From assembly GCF_045762675.1 (NCBI RefSeq), contig NZ_JBJDLK010000006.1, positions 1-64,000 on the forward strand: a stretch of DNA of 64,000 nt. The letters run 5' to 3'. Source of the stretch: Elizabethkingia meningoseptica_A. Lineage in GTDB: Bacteria; Bacteroidota; Bacteroidia; Flavobacteriales; Weeksellaceae. Below are positions 41,709 through 49,479 of the stretch, one piece after another. The position numbers and the translations under genes are program-made. The notes under the pieces are model-generated. The model was given only the letters and a program-made list of their open reading frames with translations. It made no database searches and had not been told where the DNA came from. The stretch's first letter is position 1; every line of letters begins with the position of its first letter.

Positions 41709-43226
41709 TTATCCGTCAATTAAGTCATCTGTAAAATAAAAAATATCTTCACGGTCATACATATTCGGATATTTAAATTTATTTACAATAAATATCGGGG
41801 TAAAATTCAATGAGTATTTATCGTTTTCAATTGTCTGAATTTCCAATGCATGTAAAAATGGCTGATTAATCTCCACCTCACCATATGTGCTGAAAAACAA
41901 AGTATGATCTCTTTTTTCAAACCAGAAATGAAGCGCTTTCAAAAACTCCTTTTGGTCTTTCCGGTATATTTCATACAGCCTGGATAATAGTTTTTTATAG
42001 TTATCATCTGCACGGAAATCACGGTAATTAAATCGTATTTGTACAGACATATCCTCATATTTATTGAGCAGCTTTTCTATAATCTCGTGCCCTCCTTTAC
42101 AAAAGCCGCAGTAAGGATTAGAAATAATCGCCATCTGAAGCTTACTATTTGGTTTACCAACAAAGAATAACTCTTCTGGTTTTTCAAAATGAATCTCTCC
42201 TTCCGATTCCAATTCTCTCTGGAATAACTGGAAGTTTCTTTTAAACCTGAGATTCTTCATATGATTCTTTTTAAGCTCATCATATTTAAGATTCAAATCT
42301 TTTAAATAATATACAAGTGCAAATACACCCATCATCAACACTACCGCTGCCAGGATTGGATACAAGCTATAAACATTAATTCCCGGTCTTACCAGAAAAA
42401 TAACAAACTGTGCTATTAAAATACTTGCGATGAAAAGACAAACTTTACAGAAGGTTTTTAATACTAACGATTGCATATAAAGTGAATACGCTACTGCAAC
42501 AAGAGAAACGCAACTGAATATTCCCAGTGCAGTTGCTGAAAAAGGAATAAATACACCGGTTAAAAATATACTCAGGAAATAGATAAAACTGTAATCCTGT
42601 AATTTTAAACCCATAATATTAAAAGTGCTGTCCCCTATTACTTTATCACATGATGATGCTAAAGAAGCATCTGCACCCGATTTAGCTCCGCTACATATAT
42701 TACTAATGATAACTGAAGTTTGTCCCAGATCCTGAAAAAACAGCTCATAGGATAATACAATACCGATAACACTAAGCAGGTTAAAAACATTATTCCATAG
42801 TGTATTAAACGGAATACTTACCAAGAAGAATAAAGCAATGAGAATATAAAAAATATTTTTTTTCCCGATTTTATCTGACTTTTCCTGCTGCTGGTCATCC
42901 ATTATCAGAACAAAATTCCCTACATTCTCTTTAAATTCTTTTTCTGAATAATGGTATTTTTTATCTGAAAACAGATCATATCCGTTGCTGGTGTGGTGAA
43001 CCAATGTAAATTTAGATTGCCCGTCCTGTTTTACAATAGCGATATATTTATCGGGTAATTCTCCCCATATATCCTCTTCTACTTCATAGGCATCATTCTG
43101 AATTCTGAAAAAATCCAGCGTATCACTCAGTGCAAGCGCTGAAGGATAATCGGGATGAGAATTAAACTGAAAATAAAATTCTTCTTTATCGAGTTTTAAC
43201 TGATGAATTAACTGGTCGAAATTCAT
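41709..43226 (-). CDS. VKOR-thioredoxin disulfide-forming protein with degenerate C39-like N-domain
   Basis: This 505-residue membrane protein has three parts. Residues 1-110 look like a C39 peptidase domain (HPDYPSALALSDTLDFFRI, PDKYIAIVKQ, YDLFSDKKYHYSEKEF) but contain no cysteine at all, so they cannot be proteolytic. Residues about 120-305 are a vitamin K epoxide reductase domain with loop cysteines Cys178 and Cys193, active-site Cys260-x-x-Cys263 (TFCKVCLF) and several membrane helices. Residues about 345-505 are a thioredoxin/DsbA-like domain with CGFC (373-376) and a TP cis-proline. VKOR-DsbA pairs make disulfides in exported proteins. Placed between cysteine-rich precursors and their exporter genes, it probably oxidises those peptides. 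The C39-like part may bind their GG leaders. Confidence 0.88.
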   Translation of the reverse strand: MNFDQLIHQLKLDKEEFYFQFNSHPDYPSALALSDTLDFFRIQNDAYEVEEDIWGELPDKYIAIVKQDGQSKFTLVHHTSNGYDLFSDKKYHYSEKEFKENVGNFVLIMDDQQQEKSDKIGKKNIFYILIALFFLVSIPFNTLWNNVFNLLSVIGIVLSYELFFQDLGQTSVIISNICSGAKSGADASLASSCDKVIGDSTFNIMGLKLQDYSFIYFLSIFLTGVFIPFSATALGIFSCVSLVAVAYSLYMQSLVLKTFCKVCLFIASILIAQFVIFLVRPGINVYSLYPILAAVVLMMGVFALVYYLKDLNLKYDELKKNHMKNLRFKRNFQLFQRELESEGEIHFEKPEELFFVGKPNSKLQMAIISNPYCGFCKGGHEIIEKLLNKYEDMSVQIRFNYRDFRADDNYKKLLSRLYEIYRKDQKEFLKALHFWFEKRDHTLFFSTYGEVEINQPFLHALEIQTIENDKYSLNFTPIFIVNKFKYPNMYDREDIFYFTDDLIDG

Positions 43227-43284
43227 ATCTATAATTTTGTAATTTGGGTTATGCTAAGTTGGTTAATGGTGTTTCAATATAATT

Positions 43285-44589
43285 CTAGCTTTGATAGCCT
43301 AATAATTTTCTGAACTGATAGAAGAAACGCTCTATAAGTCTGAGATCTTTGGTGACAATCTCCGCATTTCCTTTTAATTCTTTATTAAATGTAAGTTTCT
43401 TATTAAAAGAGGTAGTAAGCCCCTTCGGAAGGTTTACATCTACATAATAATTCCCGTCTTTATCCGGTACCGATGACATATTGCGTACACGACCTTCCAC
43501 GATACCAAATTCCTGAAAAGGATAGTTATCCAGTTTGATCAGAACTTTCTGACCTTCCATAATCTTTCCGGAATTGGTTGACGGAACGGTTAATCTTCCT
43601 ATAAGTGCTTCCGGTTTATCCGGCATTACCGTAATAAGAACTTCTCCGGCTTTTACAAACTGGTGTTCTCCAAGGTACTGCTGAAAGCTTACGGAACCAT
43701 CTGTAGAGGAAGCAAATAAATAATTTTGTTCCCAGCTGTTAAGTGATTTTCTTAACTGTTCGAAAAGCTGGATGGTCTGGGAAGAAAAGTTAACCTTGTC
43801 TTTTTGTGCGTTAATGGAAACGCCGCTTTTTGTTTTTTGAATACCCGAAACCCCTTCCTGAAGCTGGGATATAGATAAATTAATATTTTCAACACTCTGA
43901 CCGGCCTGTAAAAGTTTAATCCTTTCCTGGTCCAGTTCAGATGCAGATATCACACCCTGCCCATACAATTGCTGGGAGCGGTCGAATTCTTTTTTGGAAA
44001 GTTCATACTTCGCCTGCTCTAATCTTTTTTGTTGCTGAAGTGCCTGAATCCTGTTTCTCGATTCGGAAAGACTTTGCTCTGCAGCAATATTATCCGGAGC
44101 ATAGGGCTGTAAGCGGGTATAAAGCTGCTCGTCGGTTAAGGCTTTGGCAAAAGCATTATAATCTCCCTGTACTTCTCCTAGTTTAAATCCTGAAGTTTCT
44201 GCCAACGGGAAGTTTTGCAACTGCCGGCTATCCATAGAATTCACAATGTCGCGAAGTTTCAGAACATCCTGATATTTCGCGGTTGATTGCAGGATCAGCA
44301 GCGGTTGTCCTTTTGTAACTTTCTGATGATCTTTAACAAAAAGGGTCTCGATTTTACTGTTAATTCTCGACTCTAATTTTTCCGGCGGATTTATACTTGA
44401 AATAATAACCTGAGAAGGTACAAACTCAGGGTATTTAATAATATAGCTCATGAATAAAATGAGCAAAAGGATAATAAAAATAAGGGTGTTTCCCCAACGA
44501 ATCATCCAGTGTGGCGGACGGGTTAGAATATCCTGCACGCCTTCTGAGCGTAATTCTATTTCATCTAAAATATCTGTCTTCACTTCCAT
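43285..44589 (-). CDS. HlyD-family membrane fusion protein of the peptide exporter
   Basis: This 434-residue adaptor has a cytoplasmic N-tail, a membrane helix (about 33-51), a biotinyl-lipoyl-like strand pair (KIETLFVKDHQKVTKGQPLLIL), a helical hairpin of about residues 150-280 (QALQQQKRLEQAKYELSKKEF) and a C-terminal beta-barrel domain (IGRLTVPSTNSGKIMEGQKV). It links a C39-type ABC transporter to an outer-membrane channel; a TolC-like channel is not encoded here. A 11-bp hairpin (44602-44629) precedes it, suggesting lower expression than the peptides upstream. Confidence 0.92.
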   Translation of the reverse strand: MEVKTDILDEIELRSEGVQDILTRPPHWMIRWGNTLIFIILLLILFMSYIIKYPEFVPSQVIISSINPPEKLESRINSKIETLFVKDHQKVTKGQPLLILQSTAKYQDVLKLRDIVNSMDSRQLQNFPLAETSGFKLGEVQGDYNAFAKALTDEQLYTRLQPYAPDNIAAEQSLSESRNRIQALQQQKRLEQAKYELSKKEFDRSQQLYGQGVISASELDQERIKLLQAGQSVENINLSISQLQEGVSGIQKTKSGVSINAQKDKVNFSSQTIQLFEQLRKSLNSWEQNYLFASSTDGSVSFQQYLGEHQFVKAGEVLITVMPDKPEALIGRLTVPSTNSGKIMEGQKVLIKLDNYPFQEFGIVEGRVRNMSSVPDKDGNYYVDVNLPKGLTTSFNKKLTFNKELKGNAEIVTKDLRLIERFFYQFRKLLGYQS

Positions 44590-44601
44590 TCTGATAAAAT
44601 T

Positions 44602-44629
44602 ATGAATCCTTAATTTTATAAGGATTCAT
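44602..44629 (-). terminator. Attenuating hairpin between precursor 4 and the HlyD gene
   Basis: ATGAATCCTTA and TAAGGATTCAT form a perfect 11-bp stem with a 6-base loop. On the minus strand it is followed by TTTTAT. It lies 13 bases upstream of the hlyD-like start, so partial termination or translational control is likely. Confidence 0.7.
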
Positions 44630-44680
44630 AATTATTTAAATTGAACATTTTAATTCATTGTTTATCAATCAAATTGATAA

Positions 44681-44860
44681 TTAAGACATTTGTCCAGGAA
44701 CTGGCGCTGCACAAAAAGGCTGAGTTTTCATTTTGTCGGGGCAATATTCATTGCAAGGAGTTGGAATATATTCACCATCAACAATGCAAATCCCCCATCC
44801 TTCAGGAAGCGGATCACCACCAATGATACTCTTAAGCTCTTTTCTTTCAATTTTTTTCAT
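44681..44860 (-). CDS. GG-leader peptide precursor 4 (four cysteines)
   Basis: This 59-residue precursor has leader MKKIERKELKSIIGG and an acidic, Pro-rich core with four cysteines spaced C-x10-C-x3-C-x9-C (GICIVDGEY, PCNEYCPDK, QPFCAAPVPG). It lies in the intergenic space between the exporter gene and the HlyD gene, in the same direction. ATG 44860 is preceded by AACCCAAATTATTTTATT. The even cysteine number suggests two disulfides. Confidence 0.8.
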   Translation of the reverse strand: MKKIERKELKSIIGGDPLPEGWGICIVDGEYIPTPCNEYCPDKMKTQPFCAAPVPGQMS

Positions 44861-44904
44861 AATAAAATAATTTGGGTTTGTTCTATTTGTTTGAATAGTT
44901 AATC

Positions 44905-45081
44905 TTACGGATTAGGTGCCCAGCAAGGACCTTCGTTTTGAGAACCTCTGCAAATTCCTGAAGGGCTGTCAAATTTTAATGCACAACAAATGCTTTTCCC
45001 AGGACAGTTAATTCCTGCACTTGGATTACACGCTAATCCACCTGTAATAACTTTTAACTGATTTCTTACTAATTTTTTCAT
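44905..45081 (-). CDS. GG-leader peptide precursor 3, knottin-like six-cysteine core
   Basis: This 58-residue precursor has leader MKKLVRNQLKVITGG and a core beginning LACNPSAGINCPGKSICC. The cysteine pattern is C-x7-C-x5-CC-x10-C-x8-C. It starts LAC and has CPGxSxCC as in precursor 1, so the two are homologous. It is 11 bases downstream of precursor 2. The core carries one Trp near the end (PCWAPNP). It is expected to be exported and disulfide-bonded. Confidence 0.85.
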   Translation of the reverse strand: MKKLVRNQLKVITGGLACNPSAGINCPGKSICCALKFDSPSGICRGSQNEGPCWAPNP

Positions 45082-45092
45082 GATGCTTACTT

Positions 45093-45293
45093 TTAAAGTT
45101 CACAAAAATCAGGGATACCATTCATACCGTATACACATGCTGCCATATTTCTACAAAACACCTGTTCTTTACATGGGCAATTATAGAATGATCCGGGCTC
45201 AGGTAGCTGATCAAAAGGTACGATGTGATCATAGCAATCATCTAAACCATTTCCAGCGATCATTTTCAGATTTTTTCTTTCAAGTTTTTTCAT
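45093..45293 (-). CDS. GG-leader-like peptide precursor 2 (six cysteines)
   Basis: This is a 66-residue precursor. Leader MKKLERKNLKMIAGNG departs from the GG rule at the processing site (AGNG). The core has six cysteines spaced C-x18-C-x-C-x5-C-x5-C-x10-C, including NCPCKEQVFC, and is unlike the knottin framework. It is the first precursor after the exporter gene (76 bases) and has AACCCATAAAATATT upstream with a TATATTAG -7-like element. ATG 45293 is chosen for the leader over a 15-codon longer start. Confidence 0.78.
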   Translation of the reverse strand: MKKLERKNLKMIAGNGLDDCYDHIVPFDQLPEPGSFYNCPCKEQVFCRNMAACVYGMNGIPDFCEL

Positions 45294-45369
45294 ATTAAAT
45301 ATTTTATGGGTTAAGTTTCCTAATATAAGATTTTTCACAATATGTTGAAAAATATTTTATCAATAATTT

Positions 45370-47571
45370 TTAATTTCCCAGTTCTAACTGGTTTTTCACT
45401 AATCTGTAATATTCTCCCTGTAATGCAACCAGCTCTGCATGGCTTCCTTCTTCTACTACGATTCCTTTGTCCAACACGATAATTTTGTCGGCATGTTTTA
45501 CAGTAGACAATCTATGGGCTATTACAATAGCTGTTTTACCTTTGAAAAACTGCTCCAGATTTTCCATAATGATCTTTTCATTATTAGCATCCAGTGCACT
45601 GGTGGCTTCATCAAAGAAGATGTATTCCGGTGACTTATAGACTGCACGGGCAATAAACAAACGCTGTTTTTGTCCACCACTCACGCCTACTCCTTCGTTT
45701 CCGATTTTGGTATTATAGCTTAACGGAAGTCCTTCAATAAAATCTTTAATATTGGCAATCTCCACTGCTTTACGAAGTTTTTGTTTGTCTATATAATCTT
45801 CGCCCACAGCAATATTATTGGCAATGGTATCATTGAATACATAACCTTCCTGCATTACAACGCCGCAATGGTCTCTCCAGAAGCGTGGTGATACGTTTTT
45901 CAATGGTGTATTTCCTATTTTAACTTCTCCTTCCTGGGGTTCATAAAACTTCATTAAAAGTTTTAGTAAGGTGGTTTTCCCACTACCACTGGCACCTACA
46001 ATTGCTGTAGTTTTCTGATAAGGAATAGTTAAACTTAGTTTTTCAAAAACAAAAGCATCGGAACCAACATAACGGAAGGAAAGATCATGTACTTCGATAT
46101 CCTGTTTGGGGATTTCTGTTGCATACTGCTCATCTGCATTTTCTTCATCTTCTTTATCGTGTATTTCGCCCAGACGTTCTAATGATATTTTGGCATCCTG
46201 AGTTTGTCTTATAAAATCTATTAGCTGCATCAACGGGCCATTCAACTGACCGATGATATACTGAACGGACAACATCATCCCTAAGGTAAGGTTACCATCC
46301 AATACCAGTTTAGCCGACAGAAAGCTTACCAGAATATCTTTCATCTGATTAATAAAGTTTCCCCCCACAGATTGCCATTGTTCTAATGAAAGGGATTTTA
46401 TTCTGAGTTTAAAGAGCTTCACCTGTAAAAATTCCCATCCCCAGCGCTTCTGTTTTTCGGCATTATGCATTTTAATTTCCTGCATCCCGTTAACAAGCTC
46501 AATAACTTTACTTTGTTCCTGAGATACCTGAGAGAATCTTTTATAATCTAATTCTTTTCTCTTTTTCAGGAAAAAAGTAATCCATCCGATATACAATACT
46601 GCTCCTAATAAATAGATCAGGAATAATCTGTAATCATAGAATAACAGTACGATACTGAAGATAATAAGATTGACCAGAGAGAACAGTGTATTCAGTGATG
46701 AATTGGTTAGCAGCTGTTCTATACGATGGTGATCGTTAATCCGCTGCATAATATCTCCGGTCATTCTGGTATCAAAAAAGCTTATTGGCAGCTTCATTAA
46801 TTTAATAAAGAAGTCTGAAATAATGGAAATGTTGATCCGGGTAGAAAGATGCAGTAATATCCAACTCCGGATGACTTCAATACCCATTCTTCCTGCAAAT
46901 AACATAACCTGCGCCAGTAAAACCAGATAAATGAAATTAATATCGTGGTTCTGAATTCCCACATCCACAATACTCTGGGTAAGGAAAGGAAAGATTAAAG
47001 ACAGTAAACTTCCAGCTAAAAGCCCTAAAGCCAGTTGTAAAATAAGGTTTTTATATTTCAGCAGGTATTTTGAAAGAAATTTGAAGCTTGCTTTACTTTC
47101 TTTATCATCCCATTCGGTTTGATAAAATGCAGGGGTTGTTTCCAGAATCAAAGCAATCCCTTCTTCTGTTTCTGCACTGGCATTTTCACCAATCCAGAAT
47201 TTAATAAATTCTTCCCGGGTATAGGTAATCAAGCCATAACTCGGGTCCGAAACATAAATGGTATAATCGTCTTTCTTTTTTTCAATTTTATAAACCACCA
47301 CAAAGTGGTTTTTGTTCCAGTGAACAACACATGGTAAAGGAACTTCTGATACAAGATCCTCAAAATTAATCTGTACACCAAGTGTACGGTAACCTAAATT
47401 TTCTGCTGCATCGCTTAGCCCTAAAAGGCTGCTTCCTTCACGGGTGGTTTCAGAAAGCCCTCTTATTTGCTGTAACGGAATACTCTTTCCGTAAAATTTA
47501 CTGATGATTCGTAAACAGGTTGGTCCGCAGTCCTTGGCATCAGGCTGTTTATAGAAGGGAAATTTTTTCAA
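45370..47571 (-). CDS. Peptidase-containing ABC transporter (C39 PCAT) for GG-leader peptides
   Basis: This 733-residue protein combines an N-terminal C39 cysteine peptidase with all catalytic residues (oxyanion Gln9, Cys15 in DCGPTCL, His89 in NKNHFVVVY, Asp109 in VSDPS), a six-helix transmembrane domain (about 160-450) and an ATPase. The ATPase has Walker A GASGSGKT (526-533), signature VSGGQKQR (630-637) and Walker B IFFDEATSALD (651-661). It cleaves leaders after GG and exports the core. The start must be TTG at 47571: there is no ATG upstream in frame, and FYKQPDAKDCGP already lies at the expected N-terminus. Its substrates are encoded on both sides. Confidence 0.95.
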   Translation of the reverse strand: MKKFPFYKQPDAKDCGPTCLRIISKFYGKSIPLQQIRGLSETTREGSSLLGLSDAAENLGYRTLGVQINFEDLVSEVPLPCVVHWNKNHFVVVYKIEKKKDDYTIYVSDPSYGLITYTREEFIKFWIGENASAETEEGIALILETTPAFYQTEWDDKESKASFKFLSKYLLKYKNLILQLALGLLAGSLLSLIFPFLTQSIVDVGIQNHDINFIYLVLLAQVMLFAGRMGIEVIRSWILLHLSTRINISIISDFFIKLMKLPISFFDTRMTGDIMQRINDHHRIEQLLTNSSLNTLFSLVNLIIFSIVLLFYDYRLFLIYLLGAVLYIGWITFFLKKRKELDYKRFSQVSQEQSKVIELVNGMQEIKMHNAEKQKRWGWEFLQVKLFKLRIKSLSLEQWQSVGGNFINQMKDILVSFLSAKLVLDGNLTLGMMLSVQYIIGQLNGPLMQLIDFIRQTQDAKISLERLGEIHDKEDEENADEQYATEIPKQDIEVHDLSFRYVGSDAFVFEKLSLTIPYQKTTAIVGASGSGKTTLLKLLMKFYEPQEGEVKIGNTPLKNVSPRFWRDHCGVVMQEGYVFNDTIANNIAVGEDYIDKQKLRKAVEIANIKDFIEGLPLSYNTKIGNEGVGVSGGQKQRLFIARAVYKSPEYIFFDEATSALDANNEKIIMENLEQFFKGKTAIVIAHRLSTVKHADKIIVLDKGIVVEEGSHAELVALQGEYYRLVKNQLELGN

Positions 47572-47598
47572 TATGATTTTTTTTCGCTAAATATTGAG

Positions 47599-47623
47599 AA
47601 AAGAGTGCGTGATACACTCTTTT
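47599..47623 (-). terminator. Attenuating hairpin after precursor 6
   Basis: AAAAGAGTG pairs with CACTCTTTT around CGTGATA. It lies between precursor 6 (stop at 47673) and the exporter start. It would let the peptide be made in excess of the transporter. Confidence 0.75.
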
Positions 47624-47672
47624 TATTTTGATATATTATTATAGGAATTCTTCAATAAATTGTATCAAACAC

Positions 47673-47840
47673 TTAATATACAGGCTCTGCAAGGCAGTAT
47701 CCATATTTAGGAATAGAATCTAAAGTAATGCAGAAAGAACCATTGCAACAAGAACCATTAGGGCAACTTGGCAACTGTCCACCACATTGTTGTCTGCCTC
47801 CATTAATAGATCTTAATTCATTTTTTTTCAATTTTTTCAT
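47673..47840 (-). CDS. GG-leader peptide precursor 6, knottin-like six-cysteine core
   Basis: This 55-residue precursor has leader MKKLKKNELRSINGG and a core beginning RQQCGGQLPSCPNGSCC. The framework C-x6-C-x4-CC-x4-C-x11-C closely resembles plant and invertebrate knottins in spacing and in the CxGGxxxxC...GSCC style. It has an own promoter-like upstream region nearly identical to that of precursor 7. ATG 47840 fixes the leader; an in-frame extension upstream is not believed. Confidence 0.87.
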   Translation of the reverse strand: MKKLKKNELRSINGGRQQCGGQLPSCPNGSCCNGSFCITLDSIPKYGYCLAEPVY

Positions 47841-47945
47841 GATATAATATTTCGTTTGGTTAGTATAACAAATATGATTTTTTCTAACGACATGCGCAAA
47901 CATTTTTACAAAATAACACCACAAAGTGAAATATATTGACAAAAT
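47841..47945 (-). repeat. Duplicated promoter/leader region of precursor 6
   Basis: About 100 bases upstream of precursor 6 are nearly identical to 48219-48323. Shared parts include ATATATTTCACTTT, GGTGTTATTTT, GCATGTCG/GCGAATGTTG-type segments, CATATTTGTTATACTAACC and AAATATTAT before the ATG. CATATTTG (47869-47876) is a -7-like element. The rest of 47946-48056 shows no gene. Confidence 0.8.
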
Positions 47946-48056
47946 GGTGGTCGTAACCTATTTTTAACTTCCTTTAATTCACCTGATACAACAGTTTTCT
48001 ATTTATATGGTTTTCTATTATTTATAATACATTTACATCATATAATAATAAAAACA

Positions 48057-48082
48057 AAGGTAGATTTGATTAAATCTACCTT
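48057..48082 (-). terminator. Strong terminator after precursor 7
   Basis: AAGGTAGATTT pairs perfectly with AAATCTACCTT around four bases. On the minus strand it is followed by TTTGTTTTTATT. It lies 11 bases after the precursor 7 stop and isolates it from precursor 6. Confidence 0.88.
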
Positions 48083-48092
48083 CAGGTTTCTA

Positions 48093-48218
48093 TTAAGGAT
48101 TCAGGCAATTAAAGTCCCATTGAGAACACTTTCTTTTTATAGGATCCCAATCCAGACAACATTTTGGAGCTTGCCCGCCAAGAACTTTTTTCAATTCTTT
48201 CTTTTCTAATTTTTTCAT
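48093..48218 (-). CDS. GG-leader peptide precursor 7 (four cysteines)
   Basis: This is a 41-residue precursor, the shortest in the cluster: leader MKKLEKKELKKVLGG, core QAPKCCLDWDPIKRKC then SQWDFNCLNP. Cysteines are spaced CC-x9-C-x6-C, and two Trp are present. It has its own promoter-like region (48219-48323) duplicated at precursor 6, and its own terminator. Confidence 0.85.
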   Translation of the reverse strand: MKKLEKKELKKVLGGQAPKCCLDWDPIKRKCSQWDFNCLNP

Positions 48219-48323
48219 GATAATATTTTATTTGGTTAGTATAACAAATATGAATTTTTCAAACAACATTCGCAAGCATTTTTATAAAATAACACCATAA
48301 AGTGAAATATATTGACAGAAAAT
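48219..48323 (-). repeat. Duplicated promoter/leader region of precursor 7
   Basis: Near-identical copy of 47841-47945. It carries CATATTTG (48245-48252) as -7-like element, followed by TTATACTAACCAAATAAAAT. The duplication shows that precursor genes spread with their promoters as cassettes. Confidence 0.8.
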
Positions 48324-48333
48324 TGATGCCTCC

Positions 48334-49191
48334 CTAATTATCATCTATATCAATTTCATCTAATTCAATAGGATTGTTACTTCTGGCTTTCCAAACTTTT
48401 AAATTTCTTTCGGATATTCTTAAGTACTCAGTTTTCTCATTTTCTGTTCGGAAAAATACTCTTCCCTGGGATACTTTTTCCCGAATATCTTTCATCGGAT
48501 CTCTGCGCTTATCCAGAAGCATTTTTTTATAATCTTCCAGTCTTGTTTTTCTGGCATTTATATAAGAATCGTTACTTAATAATTTATAAGAAGTTGAGTT
48601 AATTTTTTCAATACCAATCAACTCATAGCTATGACTTCCCGTTGCATCTGAAACTCTAAGAATAAGCCCGGGTAAACCGGAAAATTTATATGGACCATCA
48701 GAAAAAGGAATTTTTGTAGCAAACCAGGCTGTCCATTTTCTTTCACCAAAAGTGGCTGTTGCTTTTTGTACCGGATAGGATAATATTTCTTTTTTCTCAT
48801 TGGTGATCTTCCAATCGAGATTTCTCCCATCCTCTACTTTCAGAACCGGCATTCCTGCATAATTAGCGGTATACAAAAAAACTTCATTCTTCTGAAGATT
48901 CTTCTTAATAACATTTCTTGTATTTACTGATGAATCAGGAAATAGATAATTACCTTTTAAGACATTCGCTACCATATTGGAATCTGATTTGAGTTTTTTA
49001 TAGCTGACAAAAACCGACTCTTTTTGAATAGGATCTATTTCCAGAACCATAACCTCTTTTACCAGGCTGTCTTTCTGTAAACGGTTAGGCATTGAAGTAT
49101 AATCATATACAAACCTTATACGTTGTGCAGACACCCTACAAGAAAACAACAACGACACCAGCACAACAGATATGATATATCTCTTCAACAT
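48334..49191 (-). CDS. GLPGLI family protein in the peptide cluster
   Basis: This 285-residue secreted protein has signal peptide MLKRYIISVVLVSLLFSC..SAQ, ATATFGERKWTAWFATKI, and the hallmark DGPYKFSGLPGLILRV. Start ATG 49191 was chosen because it gives a clean signal peptide; a longer in-frame start at 49251 is unlikely. It sits between precursors 7 and 8 on the same strand. The family function is unknown. Its position suggests an envelope role connected with exported peptides, for example immunity or folding, but this is only context. Confidence 0.88.
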   Translation of the reverse strand: MLKRYIISVVLVSLLFSCRVSAQRIRFVYDYTSMPNRLQKDSLVKEVMVLEIDPIQKESVFVSYKKLKSDSNMVANVLKGNYLFPDSSVNTRNVIKKNLQKNEVFLYTANYAGMPVLKVEDGRNLDWKITNEKKEILSYPVQKATATFGERKWTAWFATKIPFSDGPYKFSGLPGLILRVSDATGSHSYELIGIEKINSTSYKLLSNDSYINARKTRLEDYKKMLLDKRRDPMKDIREKVSQGRVFFRTENEKTEYLRISERNLKVWKARSNNPIELDEIDIDDN

Positions 49192-49284
49192 AATAATAGA
49201 ATTTATAAAAAAGCTATCTCCCATAACTCCATAAAAACCAATCCAAAACACTTTATTTTTTTAACATTAATAAAATCCAATGTA

Positions 49285-49479
49285 TCAAAGAACTTTCTCT
49301 AAAGATGTTCCATTCTGACAATAAAGATCATCATAACCTATAACCACCACTACCGTACTACATTCTTGTACACCATTTTCATCTGCCGGCTTACAACAGG
49401 TATAAATTCCTGTAAATACAGGTTCTCCTCCTTTAATCTCTTTTAATATTTCTCTTGAGATTTTCCTGAAATTTTTCAT
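49285..49479 (-). CDS. GG-leader peptide precursor 8 (four cysteines)
   Basis: This 64-residue precursor has leader MKNFRKISREILKEIKGG and the core EPVFTGIYTCC with two later cysteines, spaced CC-x10-C-x13-C, and a hydrophobic patch STVVVVIGY. It is the most upstream gene of the cluster and closely resembles the 26640 peptide in leader type (MKNxxKIxRxxLK). It lies 93 bases upstream of the GLPGLI gene. Confidence 0.82.
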   Translation of the reverse strand: MKNFRKISREILKEIKGGEPVFTGIYTCCKPADENGVQECSTVVVVIGYDDLYCQNGTSLEKVL

